A stretch of DNA of 64,000 bases, from contig JAQFVV010006221.1 in NCBI GenBank assembly GCA_028023455.1, forward strand, positions 6,675,011 through 6,739,010. The letters run 5' to 3'. Of the stretch, positions 49,401-60,879 are shown piece by piece (the first letter of the stretch is position 1; each line of letters opens with the position of its first letter). The notes beneath the pieces are model-generated. The model had not been told where the DNA came from. It saw only the letters and a list, made by a program, of their open reading frames with translations, and made no database searches. Both the position numbers and the translations under genes were made by a program. The stretch comes from Epiperipatus broadwayi (lineage: Eukaryota > Onychophora > Udeonychophora > Euonychophora > Peripatidae).

Positions 49401-49560
49401 AGTGTATATCTATTATAGATGCATCTGTGTGTGCATAATAGTTTTATTAAAGAAAATAATAATGTAATATATACATTATGTCAGAATAATTTTTTTTTCT
49501 AAAATTTTTATTTAGAGATTTAAAAGATCTCACTTTATAGTTAAAAAAAATTAATAATCA
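46470..49560. other. AT-rich DNA, no gene recognised
   Basis: Nothing but accidental short frames (for example 47021-47212 minus, 49020-49217 plus). A run of ten G at 48168-48177 is followed by TTCTTTTGTCCATCCTGATA, which could be the end of a mariner-like element, but no partner end was found. Confidence 0.5.
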
Positions 49561-49564
49561 AAAG

Positions 49565-49745
49565 TACACCTGGATTTCTTTTTGTGCAATTTTTGAAATG
49601 CGATTTTGATGTTATGTGATTCATATTTCTTTTTAATATCTTTTTTTGCGGTTTTCTTTTATGCAATAAAGAAGTTCATATTTAATTTAAAATCAGGATT
49701 TTTCTGTTTTATATACACACATTAAATTTTATATACTTTAAATGC
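49565..49745 (-). mobile_element. Tigger-like element, copy B (fragment)
   Basis: TACACCTGGATTTCTTTTTG followed by GCGATTTTGATGTTATGTGA and, further right, ATACACACATTAAATTTTAT matches the left part of copy D (56193 onward) with an internal deletion. Only one terminal repeat is present and it is mutated (GGGTCTC to GGATTTC). Confidence 0.65.
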
Positions 49746-49974
49746 CTGTTGGAAAAAAGTTTGACAAAAAATTTAGATACCATAGAAAGTTTAGAAAAAG
49801 TTAATGAAACAGAAGTGTAACCTGTTCATTTCACAGCAAAAGTGATTTGAGAAAGTCTTCAACTTTCTAATCAATTGGAAAAACATTTTCTTGTTCATGT
49901 CATGACTTACGAACTAAATTCCAACAGAGTTAAATAGTTGTATGGGTGTGTTATATAAGTTTATGTTTATATTT

Positions 49975-50219
49975 TTTTATACACATATATACATGGAGAA
50001 ATTTTTCGACACAAAAAAGTTACAAGTAAAAATAGTTAAGAACTTTTAATTTCTACTTAAAAAGTTTTTAAATATTTTTTAGGAAAAAGTTACAAGTAAA
50101 AATATTTAAAAACTTTTAATTTCTACTTAAAAAGAATATATCTTTAAAAGTTTTTAAATATATTTACTTGTAACTTTTTCCTGTCTAAAAGTTTCTCCAT
50201 GTATATATGTGTATAAAAG
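49975..50219. mobile_element. Foldback element with internal tandem duplication
   Basis: The outer ends TATACACATATATACATGGA (49979) and TCCATGTATATATGTGTATA (50196-50215) are perfect inverted repeats. Inside, AAAAAGTTACAAGTAAAAAT plus AACTTTTAATTTCTACTTAA occurs twice in direct orientation. The reverse complement TTACTTGTAACTTTTTCCTG lies near the right end. Origin unknown; no frame. Confidence 0.82.
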
Positions 50220-50989
50220 AAAATTTAACTGTTAGTCATTATTAACACACTCATGGAAGCGTGTTATATATTGTAACGTTTTCCACATTTTAATAGATTT
50301 TGTTAGGCCATCTTTTACTCACCGTAAATTTAGTGAAAGTGAATCAAGCTATGAATATAGAAAATGTAAATATTTTGTTCATATTTCTATAAAACCTAGC
50401 TATATTTCCTGATTAACTGGCCTACCAATTATTTCGACTTACGTTAATGGTGGAATCAGCTTTTTATTTATTTTTATAAGGGCGCCAGGATTTATATAAG
50501 AATCTGCTGAAATCCGTCACATTGCACATCGTAAATTAAAAGGAAAATGATTTTTTAAAAAAAACTGGGTCATAGTTTATTGTAGCTAAAGTTTTTTTTT
50601 TTTTGAGATATTCCCGGGGCTTAATTAATAAATATTGGCAAAGGGTAAATTATACATTCAAGTTCTAATAAACGAAAATAAATAACTAAAATTAATAACA
50701 TACAAATGAAATTGATCTTAAAAGGTAAATATTTTATTATGCAATTAAAATATTTAATAAATAGTTATTATTATTTAGAAAGGACCATGCATGCTAATCC
50801 AGGAAATCATTTTATATAATCAATACAGTCTATTTCTTTCAGTTCTCTCTTTAAACAATCCATGGATCGAAATGTTATAAATCAGGGAATGTCCTATCAG
50901 AGTTATATCACAAGTTTATATTAAGAATTGTTTGCAAACTTAATTTAGTCACTATTGGGATATGAATAGCTTAGCTTACCGGTAAGTTG

Positions 50990-51345
50990 TATAGATTTAT
51001 GAGGATCCCGAGCTCATAGAAATTATAATTGGTCTCCTGCCGCCATCTTCAATTATCGGTCTGTGCTATAGCTGGAGCTCAGTCATAATAACCTTCATTA
51101 CAGTGTACACGAGGCTTCGTTTCCATTCTTGCGTGATGGCTTCATTCAGCAATAGGTGTACCTGTGCAGAAGTATATTACTGCCACAGATTATACTTGCG
51201 GAAACTTCCAACTCTAAGCCACATAACCAGAAGGTAAAGAAAGACCCAGATTGAAGTTGTCCTCTTCTTTTTATACCCCAATCCAGCCTTGAAACTTCTG
51301 TGCATGTTATTATTATCATGACGCTTAGGTTTATAATCTTATACA
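50990..51345. other. Relatively GC-rich island of unknown nature
   Basis: This 350-base patch is clearly richer in G+C than its surroundings, containing GGATCCCGAGCTCATAG, CTCCTGCCGCCATCTTC and CTGGAGCTCAGTC. A 66-codon minus-strand frame (51346-51146) covers part of it but has no motif I recognise. It might be an exon, a promoter or an inserted repeat. Next to it, at 50975-50986, CTTACCGGTAAG gives a splice-donor consensus on both strands. Confidence 0.35.
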
Positions 51346-51765
51346 TTTATTTTAGCTTTCTGTAACGAAGTCCTTTTTTTTTTAGTAAATCATTTCCACC
51401 ACATTTAATTAGAGTTAGAAAGATTTTTCTTGATCGTAATCTTTGTGCTTTTGGAATTCCTTTTGCTTATCTGGATTAGTAATCTGCATGCCTTTTTTTT
51501 TCTTTCCAATTTTAACTTTTATTTTTAATTACATGTGAAAGAAAAATTTAACTTTCATTGTATGTTTTTAAAAAAAATAAATTACACAAACTAAAAAAAA
51601 ATTTAAAATGTGTCAACTTAAAAAATCTTTAAATTTACTTTTTCTTTTTTAGCTTTTAAATATTTTAGATGCCAATGTCTTTGGACCATCTATTTGTAGA
51701 TGGTACAATATATATAGTTGCACTCCTGGAAGTGCATTCTCTAACAGCTAGATATAGCACTCTGG

Positions 51766-52295
51766 ATATAATAAGTTTCATAAACAATTAGTAAAATCAT
51801 CATCACAGAATTTAATTACTGATTACATTGTCCACAGAAAACCATTAACACAGCAGAAGAGTGAAGTTGGCGCTAATTGTATTTCCTTTGTGACGAATCT
51901 GATGTCTTACCAGTTCACAAACGAACCACATATTGTCAGATAGCAATAATGATTAAAATATGTATTAAAAAAATGTAAAATAAATTACACATAAAAACAT
52001 ATTGTTTTGAATAAAATTAAATAGTTAATAAAAAAAAGTAAAAAAAGTTCATCTTGTATCAATTTTTTTCAAATATTTGAAATTTTTTATTAGTCATACT
52101 TTATTTCCTTATATATATATTTATGTGAATTTTAAAGTAATTTTTTATTGTTGCTTTGCTTTTATGTGATTTTTGAAAATTTTGGAACCTATCTTACCAT
52201 TTTTCAAGGTAAGTTAAGTTTATTTTTTTGCAATTTTTTTAATGCGGGTTTTCTATGGAATCTATCTACTGCATAAAAAAAGAGACCCAGGTGTA
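51766..52295 (-). mobile_element. Tigger-like element, copy C (partial)
   Basis: It is similar to the right half of copy D (56820-57391), starting at TTCATAAACAATTAGTAAAA and ending AAAGAGACCCAGGTGTA at 52279-52295. Shared internal motifs are CAGAAAACCATTAACACA, GCTAATTGTATTTCCT and AAATTTTTTATTAGTCATAC. The left half and left terminal repeat are missing. Confidence 0.8.
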
Positions 52296-52299
52296 TTTA

Positions 52300-54450
52300 T
52301 ATAGGTTATAAATATTGAAAAATTAGAATCTCATTTGATAATGATAACGTCAAGTATCATATATTTAAGACTGCACAAAAATAATGTACAAAAAATATAT
52401 TGATAATTATTTAGCAGACGCTTAAGGATAGTTATTTAAATTTGGGGGAGTTACCCAACCACTATTGAAAATACCAAGTGATAAATGATAAAAGTAGTCA
52501 GAGTATGGTTTTTTTTGTTTTGTTTATAAGTGAAAATAAAGAAAAGTAATGTGTATTATGAAAACAAAATTAAAAAAAGTAAAATATTATGTGTACTTTT
52601 TTCACAAATGGTACAATTGACAGACATCTACACAATTTAGAAATTTAATTAAATAATAAGAAATTGCTTGTACAAATTAATTATTATTTTGTTTTTAAAA
52701 AAATAAAGGTTAAATATACAAGAATTTGAAAAAATATAAATCTAGTTCTACAAAGTAATGTAAACAAATAATAATAAGAAGAAAAAAGGAAATGAATTGT
52801 ACAAAGTAATTTATAAAAAAAAAATTATGGGTAGAATATTGAAATCCCATTGGCTTTATTTTTTTGAATTATAATCACCTTCAAATCAAGGTAGGATTTT
52901 GTGAATTTGTAGAATTGGAACCACATGTACACAAAAACCCCATATATACAAAGTGATTTTTTTAACTTCATTTGTTTTTTAAAAAACTATAATGAACCCT
53001 CATTATCTATTTTTCTTTAGGTTCCTTTATAGACAAGAAAAATCAGTTTGTCATTTTGAATATAGCCTCTCCTGTAATATGTTTTCATTGAAAGACACAT
53101 TTTGATCAATTGTTTTCTTTGGTTTTATTTTTTCTCCTGCAGTAATCTCAAAAAAAAATTTCATATATCAATTTTCAATACTTGTCATCTGACATTGGTG
53201 CTTGGTCTAAATGAAAATGCCATAGGATTTCAGCATTCCACTGTAAACTTTATGTATTTATTTTAAATTACTTTGTACAATTGTTTCATATTTTTTCTTT
53301 TTGTTGATAATCTTCATTTGTATAAATAAATTTGTTTTTAAGTATTTGTCAATTGTAATATCATTTGTGAAAAAAGTACACATTTTATTTTTGTTTACAT
53401 AATATATTACTTGTATCATTTATTGCTTGATATTATCAATATATTAGTTTGATAGCTCTCCACTGTCAAGAACTGTTTTTAAGTGCCTGTTAAATGATTA
53501 CCAAGATATCAAGGGTTATCTGCTAATGTATATATTTTCAGATTTATAAATGGGAAAATTATAATTTTCACATTTATTATTAATTTTATTTATTGCTTTA
53601 AAGTTTATTCTTGTGGATAGAATATTTTGTTTAATAATAATATTTACACAAACTCAGACAAACAAAAGAAAAAAAAAGTTGCCTAATTAAAAAGGTTTTT
53701 TAAAAAGACTTGAAAGCTATCATTCATAATCTTCAGCCTGAAATTAAAATCATGATAAATAGTTATGAGAAATTAGCACATATATGCATGACTAAGATAT
53801 TTAATCACTAAACTGGTCATTTAATTTTTTTCTGAAACTATAGGACTACTCTTTTATCCAAAGTTTGAAGTGTTTTATCTTTATTCTTACAAGATAGTAA
53901 ATTAATTTAAATTAATTTAAATTGATCATTATCTTTGCATAGATGTATTAACTATGGAAACACAAGAAAATATCCATTACATGAATGCATTTTATTTTAT
54001 TTATATTTCTAAAAACAAAATCTGTTATTAAATATATTTTGAAATGTTATTTTTGTTTAATATTAAAATACAATTTGCTTACATAAGATATTCTATTATT
54101 TAATTAATTAAAATGAAAACTCTTGAATAATTATGAATTTAAAACTTAATTTGTGAACTATAATAGGGAAAAAAATAATTATAAACTTTTTACCTTTTAA
54201 TAAAAGTATGTACTTGCAAATTATAATATTAATCTAAAAATCAAGAAAATATTCAATGTATTTTAAATAACTGCAATAATTTTTTTTGCAAGATTATTAT
54301 AAATGTTTATCTTTGTTTAATTGATGTATTAAAATATTTGCCTTTTTTAAAGTATAATAATAACTTTTATTTTATTTACTAAAATTTATCCTATGAAGCA
54401 ATAATTGTAAAGGTAAAAATTTAATCTACTATTTTTATTAATTCCAGTAG
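52300..54450. other. AT-rich DNA, no gene recognised
   Basis: Only poly-A/T tracts and low-complexity sequence are visible. Confidence 0.6.
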
Positions 54451-54456
54451 TAAACC

Positions 54457-55175
54457 ACTAAAACATCACATGATCATCATTTCTTATGCTTACATAGACT
54501 GTTAAAATAGCAGTGAAGTATTCAATGGATTCTAGAAAGTTTGTGCATTAAAATCCCTATCTAATGTTTACTCTTTAAATATCCTCAAAGTAGTTTTTCT
54601 AGCTTGTAATTTTCATTAGTGAGGCGCCTTGGATCTGAGAGCACTGCATCCAAATCTTTGGATTACTATGACTTGCACTATATAGCATTACTTTATGAAG
54701 AGAGTTGCTACTATTTTAACAGCTTGTGTAAGCATAAGAAGTGATAATCATGTGATGTTTTAGTGGTTTAATATCAATCCTGATTAAAGGATAATGCTGA
54801 CTATGTTATTAAAAATCAAAGATGCCAAAATATATAGATACTGAACTGGGTTTAGATTTATATGATTATGCAAACAAGCTTGAATTGAAAACATTATTGT
54901 GTTTTCATTTAGGACTCATAGCTTTATAATTAACTAAAAGATAAAATGTAACTACTGAAGGATTGCATTAGCTCCAAAGATCTTGTTGAGTTCAATGCTC
55001 ACAGATCCAAGGCTCCGCACTGATGAAGATCACAATCTAGAAACTAGTCTGAGGCTATTGGCTGAGTAGACATTAGGTAGGGACTTTTATGCATAAAGCT
55101 TTTAGTATCCATTGACTACTATGGCTTGCACTGTGTAGCACTACTCTATGGAGAAAGTGCTATTATTTTAATTTT
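54457..55175. mobile_element. Composite inverted/direct repeat with hammerhead-like motifs, copy 2
   Basis: It has the same architecture as 28900-29700: an inverted unit (54470-54630), a direct unit (about 54650-54780), a spacer with AAAACATT(A/G)TTGTGTTTTCAT and GCTTTATA(A/G)TTA, then a second direct unit (55000-55170). Both copies keep the flanking GTGATGTTT(T/G)A(G/T) and ACCAATCCTG-like motifs after the middle unit. Recurrence of the whole assembly 25 kb away shows it moves or duplicates as one piece. The hammerhead core in the inverted arm is decayed (CTAATGA); the one in the last unit is well kept. Confidence 0.68.
55015..55054 (+). ncRNA. Small hammerhead ribozyme-like motif, best-preserved core
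   Basis: CTGATGA (55020-55026) is followed by AGAT/CACA/ATCT, a perfect four-pair stem II with a four-base loop. One extra A precedes GAAAC (55040-55044), then TA and GTC (55047-55049). Stem I can form between CCGCA (55015-55019) and TGAGG (55050-55054) with one mismatch. All invariant core bases of the hammerhead are present and C is at the expected cleavage position. The extra A before GAAAC and the two-pair stem III deviate from textbook forms but fit the class of small variants linked to Penelope-type elements. Confidence 0.62.
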
Positions 55176-55179
55176 AATA

Positions 55180-56190
55180 GTATATGACCAAAAAAATCAT
55201 ATCTTTTATATATTAAAAAGCAACATTTGATTTTAGTTTCTAATATCTGCAGATTTATATTCTAATTATTTAAGGGATTCTTGTATGAATTTGTAAATTA
55301 ATGGATTATTATAGATTTGTTTTATTTAAAATAAAAAGGTTGGTATTTTCTTTCTTACTCTAATTAATTTTTGAGATTTCACAGATCACTGTTTTATGTG
55401 CTATGAGTTTTATTTTTGGAAATGTTAACTGTACAGATGTAGGTGTATGATTGTTTACCTCCCTTAAATCATTAATCAGTATCAGTTAATGTTGCTTGGC
55501 ACTGTGTAAATAAATGTAGCTGGTGAAATATATATATATTCACATGGTCTAATTTAATCTGACTGATGTGAGTGAACATAAATGGATGTGGGGTAGAGTT
55601 GAATATAAGGTTTTTAATCTTTTATAATCCATATTAACATTTAAAATGATTAAATTTATATTGTTGTTCTATAGTTAAAAATTGTTAAAAGAAATATACA
55701 AATGTTTTTTTAATAGATTATGTATAATTTAATAGAAATATCCACACAAAAATATACTATGAAATATGAATGTCTCACTTAATTGCATTTATTTCTATTA
55801 GTTAACATTATTTATTTAGTATGTGAATATTTTAGGTAGCTTAATCATTATATCTGAAAGGAACAGGAGATAGTATCACTATATACAAGGTTTAAAATGC
55901 TGGATGAAGAAGCTGTTGATGGCAAACAATCAAAATAAATCAATGTAGGCTAAGCACTTTTGAGGTGTTATCCCTCATAATCATAGCCAAAATAGATTTT
56001 AAATCATTGTTATAATTATTGTTAAATGGTAATGTATGCAAATACATATGTAAGTTCTTCAGTTTTACCATTATAATCATTAATTATTGAATTCATGATT
56101 TGTGTTTGTCGATATCTACATGGGTCATTGCAATTAAATTTTATATATGAAATAGATGAGTACAATAACTGTGAGTTATCCTTAAAATGA
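55180..56190. other. AT-rich spacer
   Basis: No gene, RNA or repeat family was recognised. Confidence 0.6.
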
Positions 56191-56192
56191 AA

Positions 56193-57393
56193 TACACCTG
56201 GGTCTCTTTTTACACGGACTTATTTAACATGATTTTGAAGTTACACGATTCGTCTTTAACCGGAAGTCGAAGTCCGATAATGCGCTATTACTTTAAATAA
56301 TAAATTTTGCGCACTTACGTTATATTGAAAGTAATAGAACATTATTGGAATTCGACTTTCATCTTAGTAATTTCAATATTTTCAGTGCTTTATAATAGTA
56401 AGATTTTATGCAATAATGAAATTAAAATCATGATTTCCACATTTTATGTATACACACATTAAATTTTACAAGATTATAATGTAAATTTGTTCAAACATTG
56501 TGCGTGTTAATTTTGCATTTTAAATCACATTCTATTTTTGCTTTTTAAAAAAGAATGTAATCAATTATTAATCATTTAGTGTCCACAAGTTTATTTTTAA
56601 AAGGTCAGTAATAGCAGTGGGCACAATTAAAAATTAAAATCTGATTTTTAATTGTAATTAACAATTTAAAAATTACTTACGGGCGACTTGAAATTAATGT
56701 GATGTAAAACGAAATTTGATTTTTAAACGGAATTGAAAATTAAAGACAAAAATAAGAATTTAATTTTTAGTTGTTAGTTTTAATTAAATTTTCCCCAGCA
56801 GTGGTGAATAAATGTCTTTATTATCATAAGTCTAAGTTCATAAACAATTAATAAAATCATCGTCGTCGACAACAGAAAACCATTAACACAACATGAGAGT
56901 GCACTTGGTGCTAGTTGTATTTCCTCTTGTGAGAATAATTGCTGAGATATTCTTGACTTCATTTAAGGAGAAGCCAAATGCATCACATCACATGAGAATC
57001 TGATTTTTTACTAGTTTGCTAACGAACGTCTTTTTGGGCAAATAGCGACAATAATTAAAACATGTATAAAAAAATTTAAATTACTGTACTGTAAATTATG
57101 CATAAAAATATATTATTTTGAATAAAATTAAATATTATAGTTAAAAAAAGTTTGTCTTGTATCATTTTTTTCCAAATTTGAAATTTTTTATTAGTCATAT
57201 TTTATTTCCTTATTTTTTTTTTTTGCGCGAATTTTAAAGTAATTTTACATTGGTGCTTTGCTTTTACGCGAATTTTGAAAAATCACAGACCGCATCCCCC
57301 CTTTTTCAATGTAAGTTACGTCTATTTTTGCGCGATTTTGTTTGCGCGTTTTCTGAGGAATCTATCTATCGTGTAAAATGAGACCCAGGTGTA
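56193..57393 (-). mobile_element. Tigger-like non-autonomous DNA transposon, copy D (longest)
   Basis: TA (56193-56194) precedes CACCTGGGTCTC (56195) and TA (57392-57393) follows GAGACCCAGGTG (57380-57391), giving perfect 12-bp terminal repeats and a TA duplication. Its internal sequence is the reverse complement of copy A, including the palindromic GTCGAAGTCCGATAATGCGC ... GGAATTCGAC segment at 56265-56363. It is 1197 bases long and lacks a transposase frame, so it must be mobilised by an element elsewhere. Extra sequence at about 56640-56800, absent from E, accounts for its greater length. Confidence 0.88.
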
Positions 57394-57394
57394 A

Positions 57395-58299
57395 CTAATA
57401 GTAGATAATGAGCACATCTTTAGTTATACTAAATATAACCATGATTTTCTTATTGTAGATAATTTCTTAGAAATCACCTGACTTAATTTTTTGATATTTT
57501 TGTATGTGTATCTGTTTTATATATATGTATCTGTTTTATGTATATGTAAATAATTAATGAAAAATATATCCACACAACGCATGAATGAATAATAATTGTA
57601 TATAGCAGGATTTATGATTTGACTAAATATAAGGTCAAGATAACAGATGTATTTATATATTCATCCTTACAAAATACTTCTTTGCTCATATTAAATTATA
57701 AATGAAAGAGATTTTTATCTGTATATAGCTTTACTTTTCTGTATTAACTTTTTTTTTAAAAAAAAAATTTTGGATTAAATAATTAAATACATTAAATGTT
57801 TTAATTTTAATATCACAGACTTAATTTTATCTAATAATTTTGATTGTATAAAATAGAACAATTTTTATATTTAAGTTATATCCTTGAAACATAAGGATCT
57901 CATATTGTAATTTATCTATACTTCTTTTCTTAATTATTTAATGTTTTCAAAGATAAATTGACTATAACTTTATATATTTTGTACGAAATCCAATTAGAAA
58001 ATAAATTTATGAAAAGAATTTTATTTAGTTTTTGTTTCATATTTATCTCTAAGACTATTATGGGGATACATGAAATAAAATATATTTATATGGAGTTTAT
58101 CACCATCAGTAACAGCCATTTATAAATGAGTATGGCCATTCCATCTCAAAAAGAAAAAATAAGGAAAAGGTAAATGATAATAATAATAGTACATTAAAGA
58201 TGAATTTAAACCAATCTATAAAATACAATACATCCATACTTATAACATAGTAATCTATTAGTATGCTTATACTATATTTTGTGATAATGCTTTTTTATA
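57395..58299. other. AT-rich spacer between two Tigger-like copies
   Basis: No gene recognised. A TATGTATCTGTTTTATGTAT-type short tandem lies at 57508-57548. Confidence 0.55.
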
Positions 58300-59187
58300 T
58301 ACACCTGGGTCTTGTTTTATGCGGTAGATATGTTCCTCAGAAAACGTGTACAAATGAAATCACACAAAAATAAACGTAACTTACCTTGAAAAATGGGTGA
58401 TATGTTCCAATAATTTTCAGAAGTCGCATAAAAGCAAAGCAACAAGGAAAAAATACTTTAAAATTCGCATAAAAAAAAAATAAGGAAATAAAGTATGACT
58501 AATAAAAAATTTCAAATATTTGAAAAAAATTAATACAAGACAAACTTTTTTTACTTTTTTAATTAACTACAGTATTTAATTTTACATTTTTTCATACATA
58601 TTTTAATCATTACCGCTAGTTGACAATTTGTGTTCGTTTGAGAACTAGTAAGACATCAGATTCATGATGTGATATACAACTAGCGCCATTTTTAGTCTTG
58701 TGCTGTTTCTATATTAAAAAAATGAGATTGCAATCAAAACAAAAGATTATCATTAGAAAGATTATTTTCAGTTTATAAAATCAATAAAATCTTCATTATT
58801 ATTTATTTTAAAAATCTAAAAAAATATTTATTTCTGTTATATCTAACAAAATATGTTTTAAAAGTTTAAAATTTTTGAATATTTATTGCAATATTTTTAT
58901 ACATACATATAAATCTATTATTATTATTTACTCATTAGTCTAAGTAGGTTATTTACATAGAAGCTAAGATTCTAAATACAGCTTCAGACTATATTCATGT
59001 TAGCTGCTAATATAACGTTATATATATATTTTTAAAAAAAGTATTTCAAATCAAAATAAGTTATTAATAATTTAAATTTTTTGATATCTAATAAATAGTA
59101 AAATATGAAAGATATTAAGAAGAAACATGAATCGCATAACTTCAAAATTGCATTAAAATAATTAGCATAAAACGAGACCCAGGTGTA
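58300..59187 (+). mobile_element. Tigger-like non-autonomous DNA transposon, copy E
   Basis: TA then CACCTGGGTCTTGTTTTATG (58302) at the left and ACGAGACCCAGGTG then TA (59172-59187) at the right bound 884 bases. The left third matches copy A. The right third keeps only GAATCGCATAACTTCAAAAT and the terminal repeat, and the middle is replaced by unrelated AT-rich sequence (about 58710-59125). This suggests an internal deletion filled or a nested insertion. Confidence 0.85.
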
Positions 59188-59451
59188 TATTTTTTTCAGA
59201 AATATTTCAACAGCTTGCTTAATTAGTTGTATTTTTGCATTGTATTCTTTTCTAAGTTATATTTTACCAATGAAAGCAAGCAGTATTGCACTTTTTAGTA
59301 TTTTTAAGATAATCTTTGAAATTTAAATGAAGTCTTTCTTTCCCATAATACCATACTCAAGTTTATCATAAATTCTACACTCATTAATTTATTTTACATG
59401 TGAAATCTAACAGTGATCTGGCTCTACAATAATAGTTGGGCTCTTTAATAT

Positions 59452-59600
59452 AATTTCCATCAAGTTGAAGACTATATTGATTGATTTTATTATCTTGCCA
59501 TAACATTTTAAATTTTTTTATCATTTTCATCAAGCTGAAGAATGTATAGTATTGGTCTTATTATCTTGCTATCATATTTTTAAAATTTTACAGAACATCT
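59452..59600. repeat. Two-copy tandem duplication, unit about 70 bp
   Basis: TTCCATCAAGTTGAAGA ... TTATTATCTTGCCATAACAT at 59454 is repeated as TTTTCATCAAGCTGAAGA ... TTATTATCTTGCTATCATAT at 59524. Both copies end in an AATTTT-rich stretch. Confidence 0.75.
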
Positions 59601-60879
59601 TTAAATTAAATTTTTCTAAAGCCTTTATGTTTCAGTGATATGCTCATTAAAGTAACAGCTCTCTATATAAGAAATTTAGTTACAGTTATTATATCATTGA
59701 TGAATCACTCTGTTTTAATTTTTTAGATGTAACAGTAACATATTGGAGTCTCTTACATCTCAATATCTAAGTCTGCCTTTTTAAAAAAGCTACTTAAGAT
59801 ATTTAAATCACTCACATTTTCAAATTGATAACCATCCAATCTAAAAGTTACTGGATATTTGTTCTTTACATCAGTAGTTGACAAAGGATTTGAGGGTTTT
59901 TTAAAACATTAATTACTAAAACAGTATTTATAGATTGGAGTCAAAACATTCTGTAGATTTTCTTTTGAATTCCAAGAACATCACAATGTCAGAATATTAT
60001 GAATCTAGAAGAAAAGAAAATGTAGTTATTGTTTTTGTTCTTAAATTTTAATTTATTTCATTTATACACTTATTTACTATTGTATCAAATTTTACTTTTA
60101 ACATTAGGACATAGGAAAAAATATACGATCTGAAGTAGACAAATAGTTACCTCAGAAAATATTTCAATCCTAAGGAAAAAAAATCAGTGACTTGAAAAAT
60201 AAAAATTAGTGGGAATTATTTAGTTCATATGACATATGACAAAATGTCTTACTATATATATTCATATGAGAATATATTTGTGTTTGGAGGTTGTATTATT
60301 GGGATTTCAAGGAAGACAATAATTGGTTGATAAAATATTTATTACCCAACATATATTATAAAGTATTTAATTTAAATAAATATGGAACATTTAGGTAAAG
60401 AAATTTTTGGCCAAGTTTTAGAAATGTTATAAAATATATGAAAAACATGGAAGAGAGAATTGAATTAATAGCCAATGATTATCAAACACTTGAAAGAAAA
60501 AGAAAAATTGGAAAACAAAATACGAAAATTAATAGAAAAAGTTTAGAAAAGGAAAATAATCTGGCCATCAAAATATAAAAAAGCACTAGAAAGTGAACAA
60601 ATATGTACAAAAACAAAAAACAAAATAGAAATTTGCAATAAAATATGCAAAAAGAAATAAGAAAATGGGCAAAAAATATGCAAATATATATTTGTGTCCT
60701 TTTCTATAGGTCAGTAATAGTTTATAACAGTCAATTACTAAAAATTTTAAATTTTACAATATGTTCTTTTAATACATTAATTATAGTAAGTCAATTATAT
60801 CTTTAAAGTACAATTTGAAGCTAAAGAAAATACGTAGTATATAAAATTATAGCGAATTATTTAAAAATAGTTATGTAAA

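Noticed and set aside
50975-50986. Exon boundary at CTTACCGGTAAG
   Set aside because: A donor-like match alone, without an adjoining coding frame or acceptor, is not enough to call an exon.
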